This document shows positions 6,019 to 6,586 of a DNA stretch of 6,586 bases, piece by piece. The stretch comes from Tidjanibacter sp. (GTDB lineage Bacteria > Bacteroidota > Bacteroidia > Bacteroidales > Rikenellaceae). Every line of letters starts with the position of its first letter. Positions within the stretch are counted from its first letter, which is position 1. The notes below the pieces were generated by a model. That model saw nothing but the letters and a program-made list of their open reading frames with translations. It made no database searches and was not told the DNA's origin. Location of the stretch: the NCBI GenBank assembly GCA_017547065.1, contig JAFYRC010000114.1:1-6586 (forward strand). The letters are read 5' to 3'. The translations under genes were made by a program, and so were the position numbers.

Positions 6019-6156
6019 CTACCACCAACCGGTGTTACCCTCTTTCCACTCTTCGGGGAACATAAGTTCCACATTTCCTTCGCTCACGGCAATACCCATT
6101 TCGAGCACTACCTCCTCCTGCGAAAGGATGGGCGCATTGTAAGTCTGTTTTTCCAT
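6019..6156 (-). CDS. 45-residue small protein of unknown function, Trp-Trp C-terminus
   Basis: The frame starts at the ATG at 6156-6154, 19 bp after the glucosidase stop, and ends with TAG at 6021-6019. The product begins MEKQTYNAPILSQEEVVLE, continues MGIAVSEGNVELMFPEE, and ends WKEGNTGWW. It has no signal peptide or membrane segment and is acidic, with nine Glu. The plan is a Tyr-x-x-Pro start, a Glu/Val-rich middle, a GIAVSEG turn, then an acidic tail with aromatic end. It resembles, from memory, small hypothetical proteins found beside fimbrillin-like lipoprotein genes in Bacteroidales. That likeness is an inference. Support for a real gene: position between two codirectional genes with short spacing, codon choice like its neighbours, and an A-rich leader before the ATG (AAAACAAAACACAAACG). 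A short peptide precursor, a regulator of the lipoprotein, or a spurious frame remain possible. Confidence 0.6.
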   Translation of the reverse strand: MEKQTYNAPILSQEEVVLEMGIAVSEGNVELMFPEEWKEGNTGWW

Positions 6157-6175
6157 CGTTTGTGTTTTGTTTTAG

Positions 6176-6586
6176 TTATTTTGTGATTTTGAAATATGTT
6201 CTCAAGCCATTGGTGCTGTTGGTACCGAGGGTGAGGGTGTAGTTACCCTCCTCGATGGCCAACACCATATCGCGGTTGTGGAACGCCAAGCGGCTCACGG
6301 GCACCTCAAACTCCACACGGCGACTCTCGCCTGCTGCGAGTGCTACCCTCTGGAAGTCTTTGAGTTCCTTCATAGGCTGAGTTACGGAGGCGGTCTTACG
6401 GCCCGTGTAGAGCTGTACGATCTCCACGCCATCCACCTTGCCGGTGTTGGTCACAACAACGCTCACACGAACACTCTCGTCGGCCTTCACCGCATTGCTC
6501 TCCAACTTGATGTCCGAAAGCTCGAAGGTGGTGTAGCTCAAACCATAGCCGAAGGGGAACAGAGGAGTGGGCTCCACGTCGAGGTA
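6176..6586 (-). CDS. Glycoside hydrolase family 3 beta-glucosidase, C-terminal fibronectin-III-like domain (partial)
   Basis: The last 136 codons of a BglX-type GH3 enzyme, entering from the right edge as Tyr-Leu-Asp-Val. The hallmark PLFPFGYGLSYTTF follows immediately; in this family it closes the second catalytic-side domain and opens the C-terminal fibronectin-III-like domain. The rest fits that domain: the SVRVSVVVTNTGKVDGVEIVQLY beta strands, QPMKELKDFQRVALAAGESRRVEF, and the LAIEEGNYTLTLG end. The GTG at 6577 is an internal Val codon, not a start, because the frame continues to the edge. The nucleophile Asp and signal peptide lie outside the window, so substrate and location are unknown; periplasmic cleavage of beta-linked glucosides is the family expectation. 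It stops 19 bp before the small gene, so it is probably the upstream member of a three-gene transcript. Confidence 0.93.
   Translation of the reverse strand, partial: YLDVEPTPLFPFGYGLSYTTFELSDIKLESNAVKADESVRVSVVVTNTGKVDGVEIVQLYTGRKTASVTQPMKELKDFQRVALAAGESRRVEFEVPVSRLAFHNRDMVLAIEEGNYTLTLGTNSTNGLRTYFKITK

Noticed and set aside
4498..6186. A 562-codon open frame on the plus strand opposite the lipoprotein.
   Set aside because: It overlaps the antisense of a lipoprotein with a clear signal peptide and lipobox, crosses its leader and terminator, and shows no recognisable domain. The long frame is a by-product of codon bias in the true gene.
6154..6577. The GTG at 6577 as the start of a stand-alone small gene.
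   Set aside because: The frame continues without a stop to the right edge and encodes the GH3 sequence leading into the PFGYGLSYT hallmark, so the GTG is an internal valine codon.

Overview
The window looks like chromosomal DNA of a gut-type Bacteroidota, most likely order Bacteroidales; an Alistipes-like genus is a guess from codon style and intergenic repeats. Four things point there. Promoters have the Bacteroidota form, with a TAnnTTTG -7 box and in one case a TTTG -33 box. Leaders are A-rich with weak Shine-Dalgarno sequences. The protein families are typical of the phylum (DUF5020 outer-membrane protein, fimbrillin-like lipoprotein, GH3 glucosidase, stand-alone group-B-like [FeFe] hydrogenase). 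Proline codons are mostly CCC in the highly biased genes.

Layout, left to right. (1) Positions 1-1240, minus strand: a two-gene transport operon with its own promoter. A Tsx-like DUF5020 outer-membrane protein (447-1151) is followed after 15 bp by an AzgA-type NCS2 purine permease (1-431, cut by the window edge). Together they would carry nucleosides or nucleobases across both membranes. (2) 1152-1494: a 343-bp gap holding the operon promoter, a strong hairpin terminator and two copies of a 38-bp repeat. (3) 1495-2778, minus: O-acetylhomoserine sulfhydrylase MetY, for homocysteine/methionine synthesis. (4) 2779-2955: a divergent promoter region. (5) 2956-4395, plus: a monomeric ferredoxin-domain [FeFe] hydrogenase with all H-cluster ligands, ending in a strong terminator. 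(6) 4484-4511: a second terminator, for the convergent operon on the right. (7) 4534-6586, minus: a three-gene run in transcription order. It starts with the C-terminal end of a GH3 beta-glucosidase (6176-6586, cut by the window edge), then a 45-residue small protein ending in Trp-Trp (6019-6156), then a two-domain surface lipoprotein (4534-5967) with a fimbrillin-like N-terminal half and a beta-rich, carbohydrate-binding-like C-terminal half.

Most of the window is ordinary metabolism and transport. The least explained part is the small protein/fimbrillin-like lipoprotein pair behind the glycosidase. The hydrogenase is the most physiologically notable gene, since it would let the cell dispose of fermentation electrons as H2. 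Neither its maturases nor an obvious electron-donor partner is encoded here.
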